Assembly (NCBI GenBank): GCA_045568115.1
Contig: JBJLBO010000004.1
Location: forward strand, 83,154-147,153
Length of the DNA stretch: 64,000 bases
Source of the DNA: MGIIb-O1 sp002457595
Lineage (GTDB): Archaea > Thermoplasmatota > Poseidoniia > Poseidoniales > Thalassarchaeaceae
Reading direction: 5' to 3'
The notes beneath the pieces were generated by a model. It saw nothing but the letters and a program-made list of their open reading frames with translations, was not told the DNA's origin and searched no databases. The translations under genes and the position numbers were made by a program. Every line of letters starts with the position of its first letter. Positions within the stretch are counted from its first letter, which is position 1. Shown in pieces: positions 16,318 through 25,602 of this stretch.

Positions 16318-17796
16318 ATGGATGGGGGATTGCCGAGTATTTCCGAGGCTAATGAATTAGTTCGAGGCAATAAATTTCATCAAGCAAAAGAGGCATTTGA
16401 TCTAATCCTTGAGAGAGAACCAGAGAATTTTGCTGCATGGTATGGATTAGGAGTTACTGCTAACTTATTGAACGAAAATAGTGCATCGATTTTTGCTTTT
16501 GAGAAAGTATTAGAGTTTAATCAATATCATGCTCCAAGCGCTGCAAACTTGGCATTTTTATATTCAGAAATTAACCTAGAAAGGTCAAAGGAATTTGCTA
16601 AAATCGCTTTAGAACTTGGATTAGATAGTAATGAACTAAGAGAACTGGAGAGTAAAGAGTTAGAACCTGAATTGCCATTAATTTCAGCCGTATCTGTAGA
16701 TGAAGGTGAAAATCTTCTTGATTCGATTGCGGTTCTAATTGAAAACAATGAATTCGAGGAGGCTTTGGAAATTATTACACCTATTCTTGAATCCGGTGAA
16801 CAACATTCAGCTGAATTATGGGCTACCTGTTCTCTTTGCTTAGTGAGACTAGGACTCTTTTCGGACGCATTGGATTCTGTAAACTATGCGCTATCAATTG
16901 ATTCAACCAATAATCTAGCTATAGAGTTACAAAAAGAAATTCTAACAAATATTAATACAGAAGAAAATGATGAAGGAGAATTTCTCTCTGAAGATGATTT
17001 TGAGAAAATAAATGAAGATTCGGGTGAAGAGGAGATATTAGAGGAAAATGATGATAGTGAAACTATTGCTCTAGAGGATTCCTATGTCGTATTAGTGAAA
17101 AATGCACGTGATTATTCAGAAAATGGAAATCACGCCTCTTCAGTACAGGCCTGGAAGACAATCATCCAACAATTCGGTTCAAAGAGTGAATCATGGCATG
17201 GTATGGCCGATGCTCTAGAAGCTGCTGGTCATTTTGAAAAGGCAAAACAGTGTAGAAATAAGGGCAATGAAATTAATTCAGAAATGGATGATAGTAATCA
17301 AGACACGAATTCTGAAGTGGACTTGATTGCTGCGGCAAAAGATGCAGAAGAAATGATGGTGGAAGAGCCTAAACCCGATACAGATATCAATATCTCAATT
17401 GAATGGTACAATAAAGGATTAGTGTTGTTAGGAGAAAATAAGAATTCGGAATCTCTAAACTGCTTTGATAAATCAATCTCATTGACACCGAGAACAGAAA
17501 TAGAGCTTAGAGTGAAGTTATACAATGGAAGAGGGCATGCTCTTCATCAACTCGGAGAATATGCAGAGAGCATTCAATCATACCACCAAGCTATTTCATT
17601 AGCGCCAAAAATAGTTGGTGGAAGAACTCTGTATAATATGGGATCCTCATATGCCGCATTGGAACATTTTCATGATGCACTTAGATGTTTTGAACAAGCA
17701 CTAGAAAGAGACTTGGAATCTGAAGATGTGCGATTATGTAAAAATCAAATTAACAGATGCAAACTATTACTCAAAGAAATTCAAAAGAACTCTTAA
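16318..17796 (+). CDS. Tetratricopeptide-repeat protein
   Basis: 492 residues with clear TPR units: about residues 10-100 (HQAKEAFDLILEREPENFAAWYGLG), 135-200 (ALEIITPILESGEQHSAELWA), 255-310 (SSVQAWKTIIQQFGSKSESWHGMADAL) and 360-480 (WYNKGLVLLGENKNSESLNC and following). They are separated by an acidic low-complexity linker (about 205-245). No signal peptide or enzyme domain, so probably a cytoplasmic scaffold; the partner is unknown. The strongly acidic linker is notable. Confidence 0.85.
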   Translation: MDGGLPSISEANELVRGNKFHQAKEAFDLILEREPENFAAWYGLGVTANLLNENSASIFAFEKVLEFNQYHAPSAANLAFLYSEINLERSKEFAKIALELGLDSNELRELESKELEPELPLISAVSVDEGENLLDSIAVLIENNEFEEALEIITPILESGEQHSAELWATCSLCLVRLGLFSDALDSVNYALSIDSTNNLAIELQKEILTNINTEENDEGEFLSEDDFEKINEDSGEEEILEENDDSETIALEDSYVVLVKNARDYSENGNHASSVQAWKTIIQQFGSKSESWHGMADALEAAGHFEKAKQCRNKGNEINSEMDDSNQDTNSEVDLIAAAKDAEEMMVEEPKPDTDINISIEWYNKGLVLLGENKNSESLNCFDKSISLTPRTEIELRVKLYNGRGHALHQLGEYAESIQSYHQAISLAPKIVGGRTLYNMGSSYAALEHFHDALRCFEQALERDLESEDVRLCKNQINRCKLLLKEIQKNS

Positions 17797-17997
17797 TTTA
17801 AATTTGTTTATTTACCATCGGTTCAAGAAATAAAGTTCTAGCTACATGAAATGAGAATTTAGATGATTTTCAGAAGAAAAATCTTTGACTATCAACAAAT
17901 TATGATACGAAAGCGATTTCTGAACACGAATTTATCTAGATAGGTATGAGTTATGTCAATGGGAATCGATTAGAACTCATACTTACTCGTGAGGCCA

Positions 17998-20292
17998 ATG
18001 GCAAGAGAGGTCAGAGCCCAACCTCCAATCGAAGAGGAGAACCTCAAGACTGGCCCGCCGAAGAAGGTAGCGGCCGGAATTTTAGGCGTCCAAAAGTCAT
18101 TTTCAATAGGTTTGGAAGAAGCTGGCCTCAAGGATACGATAAAGACAATGAGGGCTGTAAATAGATTTGATGGATTTGATTGTCCGGGTTGTGCTTGGCC
18201 TGATCCAGACAATCATAGAAGCGGATTTGAATTCTGTGAAAACGGTGCTAAGGCATTTGCCACAGAAGCCACTAAAAAGAGGGCTTCACCAGAACTAATA
18301 AGCAAATATTCTATTAAAGAACTATCAGAAATGAGTGATATGAAATTGGATAAACTCGGCAGAATAACTCATCCAATGGTATTGAGAGAGAATTCAAATA
18401 AATATGAGGTGATTGAGTGGGAAGATGCATTCTCAATGATTTCTGATAAAGTTGGAAAACTATCTAACCCCAACGAGGCTGTCCTCTACACGAGTGGAAG
18501 AACATCCAACGAGGCGGCCTTCTTATGGGGCACCTTAGCTCGTCAAATAGGTACAAATAACCTCCCCGACTGTAGTAATATGTGTCATGAATCTAGTGGA
18601 TATGCATTAGGTAAATCCATAGGAATAGGCAAGGGAACTGTCAAACTATCTTGTTTTGAGGAGGCTGATTTGATATTAGTAATTGGACAGAACCCCGGTA
18701 CTAATCACCCTCGGATGCTAACTGCTCTCACAAGCTGTAAGGCCAACGGAGGATCAGTGGTAAGCATCAATCCCTTGGAGGAGACTGGGATGCGACGTTT
18801 TAAACACCCACAAAAGGTAATGCAAATGCTTGGAAGAGGCGCTCAGATAGCAGATGAGCATCTACCTGTGAAAATCGGAGGAGATGCAGCATTATTGCAG
18901 GGATTCGCAAAAGTAATACTGGAATCAGACGGGGTTGATAAGGAATTTATTGATGAGCAGACAATTGGTTTCAATGACTGGGAGTCGCATATCAAGTCTG
19001 CTGATTGGAAAGAAATTGTTCTACAGTCGGGAATTAGTAGGAATAAGATTGAGAAGGTTGGTAAAGCCATATCTAAATCAAAAAAGATGATTGTATGTTG
19101 GGCTATGGGACTTACTCAACATGAGAATAGCGTCGATATCATCCAAGAGATAGCTAACTTATTGCTAACCGGAGGGCACTTCGGTAAACCGGGCGCCGGA
19201 GTCTGTCCAGTAAGAGGACACTCAAATGTTCAGGGCGATAGAACAGTAGGAATTAACCACCATCCTAGTGAAGAATTCTTATTGTCGTGTGAAGAGAAAA
19301 CTGGAATTGAAATGCCCAGAGATAGGGGGTATGATGCTGTCGAATTTATCCATGCAGCACTCGATGATAAGGTACGGTTGTATATGGCAATGGGGGGTAA
19401 CTTGGTCTCGGCTATGTCAGACACAGAGAGAGTCGCAGATGCTATCATGAATATCGATCTCACCGTCCAAATATCTACCAAAATTAACCGCTCTCACTTA
19501 GTAACTGGAAAGACTGCACTGATACTACCTTGTATTGGAAGAACTGAAAAAGACCCAGCAGGGTTTGTTACAGTTGAGAACTCAATGGGGGTTGTCCATT
19601 CCAGCACAGGAACTATGAATCCTGCTTCCGAACATCTTTTGTCTGAGCCAGAAATAGTGTGTCGGATAGGTAAATCCTGTTTTCCAAAGGAATCATTCAA
19701 CTGGCAGACATTCACGAGTCACGATGAAACTAGAGATTTAATTTCAAGATGTATTCCAGGTTTCGAAGATTATAATTCAAGAGTGAGGGAAAAAGGTGGT
19801 TTCTACCTACCCAATGGACCAAGGGATGGACCTGTATGGGACACTCCCTCTGGAAAGGCCCACTTCTTCTGTAATAACCTACCAAACCGTCAATTACGTG
19901 AAGGCAGTTTTGTTCTGATGACTGTAAGAAGCCACGATCAGTATAACACCACGATCTATGGGATGGATGATAGATATAGAGGAATTTACAACTCACGTAG
20001 GATAGTGATGATGAATCCAGATGATATGACTGAACTCAATCTCACCAAAGGACAAGAGGTTGATATCACTAGCCATTGGGGAGATAGGAAAATACACTCA
20101 GAAAGATGGAAAGTAATTCCTTATGATATTCCTAAGGGAAATCTATGCTCATACTTCCCTGAAGCGAATGTACTAGTCCCACTAGAGAGTACCGCACAGG
20201 GTAGTAACACACCCACTTCAAAGTGGATAGAAGTCACCATATCAACTAGGGGTGCGAGAATTTGGAAATCTTCTTCTTCAAGTTTTATCTAA
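17998..20292 (+). CDS. Formate dehydrogenase-like molybdopterin oxidoreductase (FdhF/YdeP-type)
   Basis: About 764 residues of the DMSO-reductase superfamily. N-terminal Fe-S motif FDCPGCAWP with Cys62, Cys65 and Cys80, then WEDAFSMISDKVG, LYTSGRTSNEA, the cofactor region DCSNMCHESSG, LILVIGQNPGTNHPR and a C-terminal molybdopterin-binding domain (RSHDQYNTTIYGMDDR). The CPGCAWP variant marks the YdeP branch, whose electron acceptor and substrate are unsettled; it may not be a true formate dehydrogenase. No twin-arginine signal, so cytoplasmic. ATG at 17998 is preferred over GTG at 17989. It faces fdhD convergently, the gene for its likely maturation factor. Confidence 0.88.
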   Translation: MAREVRAQPPIEEENLKTGPPKKVAAGILGVQKSFSIGLEEAGLKDTIKTMRAVNRFDGFDCPGCAWPDPDNHRSGFEFCENGAKAFATEATKKRASPELISKYSIKELSEMSDMKLDKLGRITHPMVLRENSNKYEVIEWEDAFSMISDKVGKLSNPNEAVLYTSGRTSNEAAFLWGTLARQIGTNNLPDCSNMCHESSGYALGKSIGIGKGTVKLSCFEEADLILVIGQNPGTNHPRMLTALTSCKANGGSVVSINPLEETGMRRFKHPQKVMQMLGRGAQIADEHLPVKIGGDAALLQGFAKVILESDGVDKEFIDEQTIGFNDWESHIKSADWKEIVLQSGISRNKIEKVGKAISKSKKMIVCWAMGLTQHENSVDIIQEIANLLLTGGHFGKPGAGVCPVRGHSNVQGDRTVGINHHPSEEFLLSCEEKTGIEMPRDRGYDAVEFIHAALDDKVRLYMAMGGNLVSAMSDTERVADAIMNIDLTVQISTKINRSHLVTGKTALILPCIGRTEKDPAGFVTVENSMGVVHSSTGTMNPASEHLLSEPEIVCRIGKSCFPKESFNWQTFTSHDETRDLISRCIPGFEDYNSRVREKGGFYLPNGPRDGPVWDTPSGKAHFFCNNLPNRQLREGSFVLMTVRSHDQYNTTIYGMDDRYRGIYNSRRIVMMNPDDMTELNLTKGQEVDITSHWGDRKIHSERWKVIPYDIPKGNLCSYFPEANVLVPLESTAQGSNTPTSKWIEVTISTRGARIWKSSSSSFI

Positions 20293-20320
20293 CATCAAAA
20301 CTAAGTTGTCATTCAAAAAC

Positions 20321-21181
20321 TCAATAATTCGATATACGGTGTGGTGCAGAATGAATAAGCATTCTGTTATCACGAACGAAAGATAGCAATGTAAGATTAT
20401 GTTCTATTGCCAAATCTACAGCCAAAGAACTAGCAGCACCAACAGAGGCCATTATCGGGACACCTAATCTAATACATTTATGCACTAATTCAAAGGATGC
20501 TCGACCTGAAACGAAAATTAATGAAGGAGCTGGACCATTTGGTTGGCGAATATATGAGCCCACAAGTTTGTCCAAGGCATTATGCCGACCAATGTCCTCT
20601 CTAAGTGAAATTAATTTACAATCCTCAGAGAAAAAAGCTGCGGCATGAGTCCCCCCTGTTAGTTCAAACATTCTTTGAGATGATTTCAAATCTTCTGCAG
20701 CATTAGATATTTTGATTCTACTGAGTGAAAAATCATCCCGCAATCTAGGGCCGTGAATATGCAAAAGATTGGATATGGATTCCTTACCACAAATACCACA
20801 AGCTGAAGTTTTTGTTGTCCTTCTGTTGTGTTCCTTTGGATTGAACTTACAAAAATCAGCCAATATTACCTTTGCTTCATTCTCAACCAGAGAAACTGAT
20901 TGGATTTCGGGCCCAGATTCAATAATACCTTCAGAATATAACATTCCGTATACTAAATCCTCATCATTCCCTGGTGTTCGCATAGTCAAACCCAAAGAAT
21001 GATCTTTACCATTATGGATTAATTCAACAGAAAAGGCGCTTTCAATTGCTAAAGTATCAATTTCTGATAATCTATTTTGCAAATCAATGCGTAGCACCTG
21101 ACTCTCGCGTACGCCTTTCACGACTTCGACAGTATGTTCATGTGTATTTGATTGACGGATAGATGGTTTGACAGCAATCAT
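20321..21181 (-). CDS. fdhD: FdhD sulfurtransferase for formate dehydrogenase-like enzymes
   Basis: 286 residues. FdhD carries sulfur from a cysteine desulfurase to the molybdenum cofactor. Visible features: EDLVYGMLYSEGII, the catalytic CxxC pair in TSACGICGKES (Cys128, Cys131), GGTHAAAF, SLREDIGRHNALDKLVG and VSGRASFELVHK. These are in family order and intact. It is convergent with the molybdoenzyme gene and divergent from the A-type Fe-S carrier, whose possible starts begin at the same base or 30 bases in. Confidence 0.93.
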   Translation of the reverse strand: MIAVKPSIRQSNTHEHTVEVVKGVRESQVLRIDLQNRLSEIDTLAIESAFSVELIHNGKDHSLGLTMRTPGNDEDLVYGMLYSEGIIESGPEIQSVSLVENEAKVILADFCKFNPKEHNRRTTKTSACGICGKESISNLLHIHGPRLRDDFSLSRIKISNAAEDLKSSQRMFELTGGTHAAAFFSEDCKLISLREDIGRHNALDKLVGSYIRQPNGPAPSLIFVSGRASFELVHKCIRLGVPIMASVGAASSLAVDLAIEHNLTLLSFVRDNRMLIHSAPHRISNY

Positions 21182-21210
21182 TGATATATCACCTTGACTG
21201 GCCTATAGGT

Positions 21211-21597
21211 GTGGGTCTTCTCGACGGTCCGGGCTTCTCTCTGCCTATTGCGACTGCTGTAGAAGTAGTCGATGTCCAAATCGAAGTTTCGGATTCTGCT
21301 CGAAAGGCGGTTCTCGCCGCAATCGGCGAACAAAACGATACACACGTTCTCATCATTAGTGCAAAGGCAGGAGGGTGCTCTGGCTACCTCTACGATATGG
21401 TAGTCGTCGAGAAGCCTGATAATGACGGATTTCAGACTATTGATATCGATGGAGTGACTGTGATGATTCACAATAAAGATAGCACACTTCTGAACGGACT
21501 CCGCTTAGATTTCCGTGACAGTCTGATGGGTGGAGGATTCCATATGGATAATCCCAATGCAGATCGAGCCTGCGGCTGCGGTCAGTCATTCGGCTGA
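21211..21597 (+). CDS. A-type iron-sulfur carrier (IscA/ErpA/SufA family)
   Basis: About 128 residues. The fold is visible from VQIEVSDSARKAV onward, with the three cluster-binding Cys in AGGCSGYLYDM and ACGCGQSFG and the segment GVTVMIHNKDS. A-type proteins bind 2Fe-2S or 4Fe-4S clusters and pass them to targets. The start is uncertain: GTG at 21211 is used here, but a TTG at 21181 is also in frame; both leave an N-terminal extension of about 25-35 residues before the usual start. It lies between fdhD and ygfZ, consistent with maturing the Fe-S molybdoenzyme. Confidence 0.87.
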   Translation: MGLLDGPGFSLPIATAVEVVDVQIEVSDSARKAVLAAIGEQNDTHVLIISAKAGGCSGYLYDMVVVEKPDNDGFQTIDIDGVTVMIHNKDSTLLNGLRLDFRDSLMGGGFHMDNPNADRACGCGQSFG

Positions 21598-21606
21598 GTT
21601 GGTCGC

Positions 21607-22524
21607 TTGACATTTGACGATAATCTTCACCCTCTTGCAGAGTATATCGAGATTCCCAGTGGAGTTACACTTCTATCAGGCAAAAATTGTCACGATCATC
21701 TGAATAGAGTCTCGTCAATTGACATATCATCCAAATTTTTGAAAAGAGAAGAGTCCATTCTTTGTGATCTTCATGGACGGATTGTTGGACACATACTCCA
21801 TGCAGACCTTGAGGATCAAATTCTACTTGTACACAACCCTGAAAATGCCAAAGAAATTCGCAATATTCTCTCTACTGGAGTTCCATGGAATGAGGACGTG
21901 AAAGTCAGCACTGGCGATGGTGCTGTTCATCGATTAATCGTAGTGGGAAAGAATCCTGGAAGGGTGCTTATTGGCCTCGGAATCGAAGCTAATGATCTTG
22001 AACAGGACAACTGGACTGAATTTTTCGATTCCATGATATGTTTGTTAGCGCAAACCGATGAATATACAGCGTTTGAGATGCTAATTCCGACTCGGCTCTT
22101 GCAGTCGGTCAAAGAAGGATTCGAGACTAACGGAGGAAATCAGGGTGAAGCAGACAGTTGGTTAGCTTTACAGAGTTTAACTGGAAATATCGACATCTCA
22201 ATAGAATCCTCTAAACACATTCCATTTGAACTCGGATTGGCAAATCTTATCGATCTGAAGAAAGGGTGTTACCCTGGCCAGGAAATACATGCACGGATGG
22301 AGTCAAGAGGCATACAGGCAAGGATCAGAAGATGTCTCAGCTCAGACAAACAAATCCCACAAGGTAAGGCCAGATTTTCTGAAGAGAAGAGGATAGAAAT
22401 TCTTTGTAGTCACCGATTAGGAGATATATGGATTTCCTATTGTTTAATCTCGACCAAACTAGATGTAAATGGAGAAATCTCAATCGAAGCCAGTGATAGC
22501 ACGATTACTGCGACTTTCGTATGA
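21607..22524 (+). CDS. ygfZ: YgfZ/GcvT-like folate-binding Fe-S cluster repair protein
   Basis: 305 residues. The N-terminal GcvT-like fold is followed by the diagnostic YgfZ motif LKKGCYPGQEIHARM (KGCYxGQE). LLSGKNCHDHLNRVSS near the start resembles the folate domain. YgfZ/Iba57 proteins assist assembly or repair of 4Fe-4S clusters and use tetrahydrofolate. It starts with TTG at 21607, nine bases after the A-type carrier, so the two are probably co-translated. IscA- and Iba57-like proteins are known partners in cluster delivery. Confidence 0.87.
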   Translation: MTFDDNLHPLAEYIEIPSGVTLLSGKNCHDHLNRVSSIDISSKFLKREESILCDLHGRIVGHILHADLEDQILLVHNPENAKEIRNILSTGVPWNEDVKVSTGDGAVHRLIVVGKNPGRVLIGLGIEANDLEQDNWTEFFDSMICLLAQTDEYTAFEMLIPTRLLQSVKEGFETNGGNQGEADSWLALQSLTGNIDISIESSKHIPFELGLANLIDLKKGCYPGQEIHARMESRGIQARIRRCLSSDKQIPQGKARFSEEKRIEILCSHRLGDIWISYCLISTKLDVNGEISIEASDSTITATFV

Positions 22525-22616
22525 GTTCTTCCAAATCGAATAACTCAATCCCCTAACCTCGATTTACCCCCCCACGTAAAGTCATATGACTGTGGACAAT
22601 CATTTAGATAATCGGA

Positions 22617-23702
22617 TTATCTAGTTCTTAATTTATCTAAATCAGAAAAGTCCATATTTTCGCCTTTCTCGACCCAATCTGATAATTTCATCAAAGGAGA
22701 GATTCTCAGAAGACCGAGATGGCGAGTGAACAAATAAAGAGTGGGATCAAATCTACCAATAACCTGCTCTTGGAATTTAATCCTTACAGGTTCTGCGCGT
22801 GAACGGAAAAAGGAAATCTCTACTGCAACACCAATTATTGTAGCAGTATATAGAACAAGTAATACAGTCAAAGAGAATATTACAGGGTCACCAAACATCT
22901 CACCACTTCGTAGTTCAGTTCCATAAAACAATTGCCGTGAAAGTAAGAATAGTAGCCCTACACCAACCCAAGGACCTAACATATCCTCAACAAATGTCCC
23001 CATAGGTAGCAAACGGCGATTAGCGGTATCAGCAAATACCATTGTACTCTGTGTTGCAGCCCGCAGAACAGAGATGAAAGCTACTAAAATCATGTATACC
23101 CCACTTGATAAAGCCAAAATAGACCTAGAATCGAATGGAAGGTACGAGACAATTAGAAAAGCGAATAATCCAAGAAAAGCAGTAATTGGCATCCTATTAA
23201 TTGAGGAGAGAATAGGATCGGGGTTTTTCATCCCATCCTCTACGCGAGGAATTCCAATAATTTCCCATCGAGTAATCCCCTGGACAATTATTGCAATTCT
23301 AATCAATATTTGTTTCTCAATTAATAGCCATTCAAAAAACCAAATCACAGGCATCAATGGAATTGCAATTATTGCAGCAAAGAGACCCAAAAAAGGCCAA
23401 ACAATTAATGCAGGCATTAGCAAAAAATGTTTTATTCGTAATGGGAAAAGTAAATCTGATTCTATGCGTGATTGTCGTTCTGGATCAATATTTACCAATC
23501 TCGCTTCCTTATCTAATTCTTGACGGAATCTGCTTAATGGCAACCCAGCATCAAGAACACGTCTGACTTTCTCACGATAATGCTCATGTTCAGGTTCAAC
23601 ACCAGACCACCAACGCCAACCTATTGATAATGGAATGGCCAACAAGAGAGGTGTAACTAATACAAGAATCGCAATCAAGAGCGACTCAAGGTAGGGGCTC
23701 AC
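22617..23702 (-). CDS. Hypothetical seven-helix membrane protein
   Basis: 361 residues with membrane segments near residues 7-28, 93-120, 170-188, 193-212, 235-255, 275-298. A soluble N-terminal insertion (about 30-90) is rich in Arg and Glu. The C-terminal tail of about 60 residues is cytoplasmic and charged. Weak resemblance in size and layout to secretion-type inner-membrane proteins, but no motif supports a function. No operon partner. Confidence 0.7.
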   Translation of the reverse strand: MSPYLESLLIAILVLVTPLLLAIPLSIGWRWWSGVEPEHEHYREKVRRVLDAGLPLSRFRQELDKEARLVNIDPERQSRIESDLLFPLRIKHFLLMPALIVWPFLGLFAAIIAIPLMPVIWFFEWLLIEKQILIRIAIIVQGITRWEIIGIPRVEDGMKNPDPILSSINRMPITAFLGLFAFLIVSYLPFDSRSILALSSGVYMILVAFISVLRAATQSTMVFADTANRRLLPMGTFVEDMLGPWVGVGLLFLLSRQLFYGTELRSGEMFGDPVIFSLTVLLVLYTATIIGVAVEISFFRSRAEPVRIKFQEQVIGRFDPTLYLFTRHLGLLRISPLMKLSDWVEKGENMDFSDLDKLRTR

Positions 23703-23830
23703 GGCCTAACCGCACTAATCAACATCAAGAAGGAAACGGTACAATTAGTACACAAAGCCTTGTTGACAGAGGTTATTGCAAGCTCCACAGATACCAAACT
23801 TGATACCTTACCCTATTCTAGGTAATTCTG

Positions 23831-24274
23831 ATGGAAGAATATTTGATAGCAGAAGCACATTGCGATGGACCTTGTGGAGTATATGACCCTGCGAGTGCTA
23901 GAATAGCAGCCGAGGCAGTACAATCGATGACCAAAAAAATGGTAGCATTAGAGAATCCTATGTCGAATGGTAATGATGGACAATTTGTTGCTTATCTGAA
24001 CACAATGTCTCGATATGCAGCAATTAAGGAAGAAGAAGCCCAGAAGTGTAAGGACGAACTATTAGTCCTATGGACGGATTTCTTCAAGCCGCAACACCTT
24101 GAAGCTAATCCAAATCTTCATGATACATTCTGGCAAGCAGCTAAGTTGTGCAGTGCATGTAAAGTTGAGGTTTCAGAACAACACGCACAAGAACTGATGG
24201 ATGCAGTTGAGGCAATCCACAACGTTTTCTGGGCAACTAAAGGTCGGGATGTTCCATGGATTCGGGCTTCATGA
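23831..24274 (+). CDS. sodN: Nickel-containing superoxide dismutase precursor
   Basis: Dismutates superoxide in the cytoplasm or periplasm. The Ni-hook HCDGPCGVY is present after a nine-residue leader: His10 becomes residue 1 after cleavage, with Cys11, Cys15 and Tyr18 at the expected positions. LWTDFFKPQHLEANPNLHDTFWQ and IHNVFWATKGRD match the four-helix bundle. The 147-residue precursor is slightly longer than most bacterial forms, with an insertion near residues 45-60. The mature protein needs leader removal, and the protease gene sodX overlaps its stop codon by ATGA. A clear functional pair. Confidence 0.96.
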   Translation: MEEYLIAEAHCDGPCGVYDPASARIAAEAVQSMTKKMVALENPMSNGNDGQFVAYLNTMSRYAAIKEEEAQKCKDELLVLWTDFFKPQHLEANPNLHDTFWQAAKLCSACKVEVSEQHAQELMDAVEAIHNVFWATKGRDVPWIRAS

Positions 24275-24558
24275 AAGTAAAAGTCACTGGCAGCTCAATG
24301 TGGCCTACTTTAGTTGATGGCGAAATTGCTAAGTTTGAAAAAGAAGGAAATATTGATTATTTAGAAGGACAAATAATTCTTGCAAAACATCCTTTGAAAT
24401 CAGAATTACTAATGATAAAAAGAATTCACTCAATTAATGAGGAAGGAATCTTCCTAGTCGGGGATAATCCAGACCCTACTGCTAGCGAAGATAGTCATAA
24501 CTTTGGCCGTATTAGCGAAAATGAAATCATTGGCAAATATGTAACAATTGAGACTTGA
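24271..24558 (+). CDS. sodX: Nickel-type superoxide dismutase maturation protease (S24/S26 family)
   Basis: About 95 residues. The Ser-Lys dyad of signal-peptidase-like proteases is visible: Ser9 in VTGSSMWPTL and Lys50 in LLMIKRIHS, followed by FLVGDNPDPTASEDSHNFGR, the GDNxxxSxDSRxFG-type box. No membrane helix, unlike true signal peptidases, so it acts on the sodN leader. ATG at 24271 overlaps the sodN stop (ATGA); an ATG at 24256 would add five residues. Small size and adjacency to sodN make the assignment firm. Confidence 0.92.
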   Translation: MKVKVTGSSMWPTLVDGEIAKFEKEGNIDYLEGQIILAKHPLKSELLMIKRIHSINEEGIFLVGDNPDPTASEDSHNFGRISENEIIGKYVTIET

Positions 24559-24598
24559 AGAGTGAAATATTGATGATGCGGATTACACTCAATGTCAC

Positions 24599-25564
24599 AT
24601 GGCGCGAATCGCTGTAACTGATGGGATGGATTCAAGGGCCATTCAGAACCTAGTAGAGATGGGGCATGAAGTAATAGAAAAGCACTATTCAAAGGAAGAA
24701 CTAGAAAAAGGTGCTTTAGCCAAATTCGATGCCGTGGTTGTTAGAAGTGCAACGAAAATGACGTCAGAGGTCATAGCTGCCTCAGATGCTTTGACTTTTA
24801 TTGGCAGAGGAGGAGTAGGGGTAGACAATATTGACATAGAGGCTGCAACAAGTCATGAAATGGTTGTCTGCAACACTCCAAGGGCATCAACACATAGTGT
24901 AGTCGAGTTAACTATCGGGCACCTACTTACATCTTGCCGGCACATCACACGAGGCGACAGGGGGCTACGTTCTGGATTATGGGAAAAAAAATTACTTCGA
25001 GGGTCGGAACTTTCTGGGAAAAGATTGGGCTTTATTGGATTTGGAAGAATTGCACAAGGTGTTGCTAATATTTCTAATGCGTTTGGTATGGAATGCCATG
25101 CATATGACCCCTACCTACCCAAAGAAATTGCAAAACAATTTAATTGTACACTCCATGATGATGTTGATTCAATTTTTAGTTTATGCACACACATTACTAT
25201 TCATTGCAACCTATCAGAGGAAACACATCATCTGGTAAATAAAGACCGAATTGACATGATGTCCGGTGTTGGAGCAGACGGTGTTACTTGTGGAAATCAC
25301 ATTGTTAATTGTGCACGAGGCGGTATTGTTGACGAAAATGCTGTGCTTTCTGCATTAGAATCGGGTCAACTCATGACTGCCGCTCTCGATGTTTTTGAAG
25401 TAGAACCGGCCGGAAATAATCCTCTATTACAGCATCAGAATTTTCATGGGACACCGCATATTGGAGCAGCAACTGCTGAATCCCAATCGCGCATAGGTAG
25501 TGAAATGGTGACACTTCTGACAGATCATTTCGACGGTTTGAAACCACATTCTGCGCTTAATTGA
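24599..25564 (+). CDS. D-2-hydroxyacid dehydrogenase (3-phosphoglycerate dehydrogenase-like)
   Basis: 321 residues, NAD-dependent. TFIGRGGVGVDNIDIEAA, the Rossmann motif LGFIGFGRIAQGVA, then CARGGIVDENAV with the catalytic Arg region, and HIGAATAESQ with the catalytic His. It resembles the short (type III) form of SerA without the ACT domain. Serine synthesis is plausible, but other 2-hydroxyacids are possible. It is followed by an SDR gene and the sodN-sodX pair lies upstream on the same strand. Confidence 0.85.
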   Translation: MARIAVTDGMDSRAIQNLVEMGHEVIEKHYSKEELEKGALAKFDAVVVRSATKMTSEVIAASDALTFIGRGGVGVDNIDIEAATSHEMVVCNTPRASTHSVVELTIGHLLTSCRHITRGDRGLRSGLWEKKLLRGSELSGKRLGFIGFGRIAQGVANISNAFGMECHAYDPYLPKEIAKQFNCTLHDDVDSIFSLCTHITIHCNLSEETHHLVNKDRIDMMSGVGADGVTCGNHIVNCARGGIVDENAVLSALESGQLMTAALDVFEVEPAGNNPLLQHQNFHGTPHIGAATAESQSRIGSEMVTLLTDHFDGLKPHSALN

Positions 25565-25602
25565 ACGCTGTACTTTATTGCCTAAACCCGTATTTCAACA
25601 CG

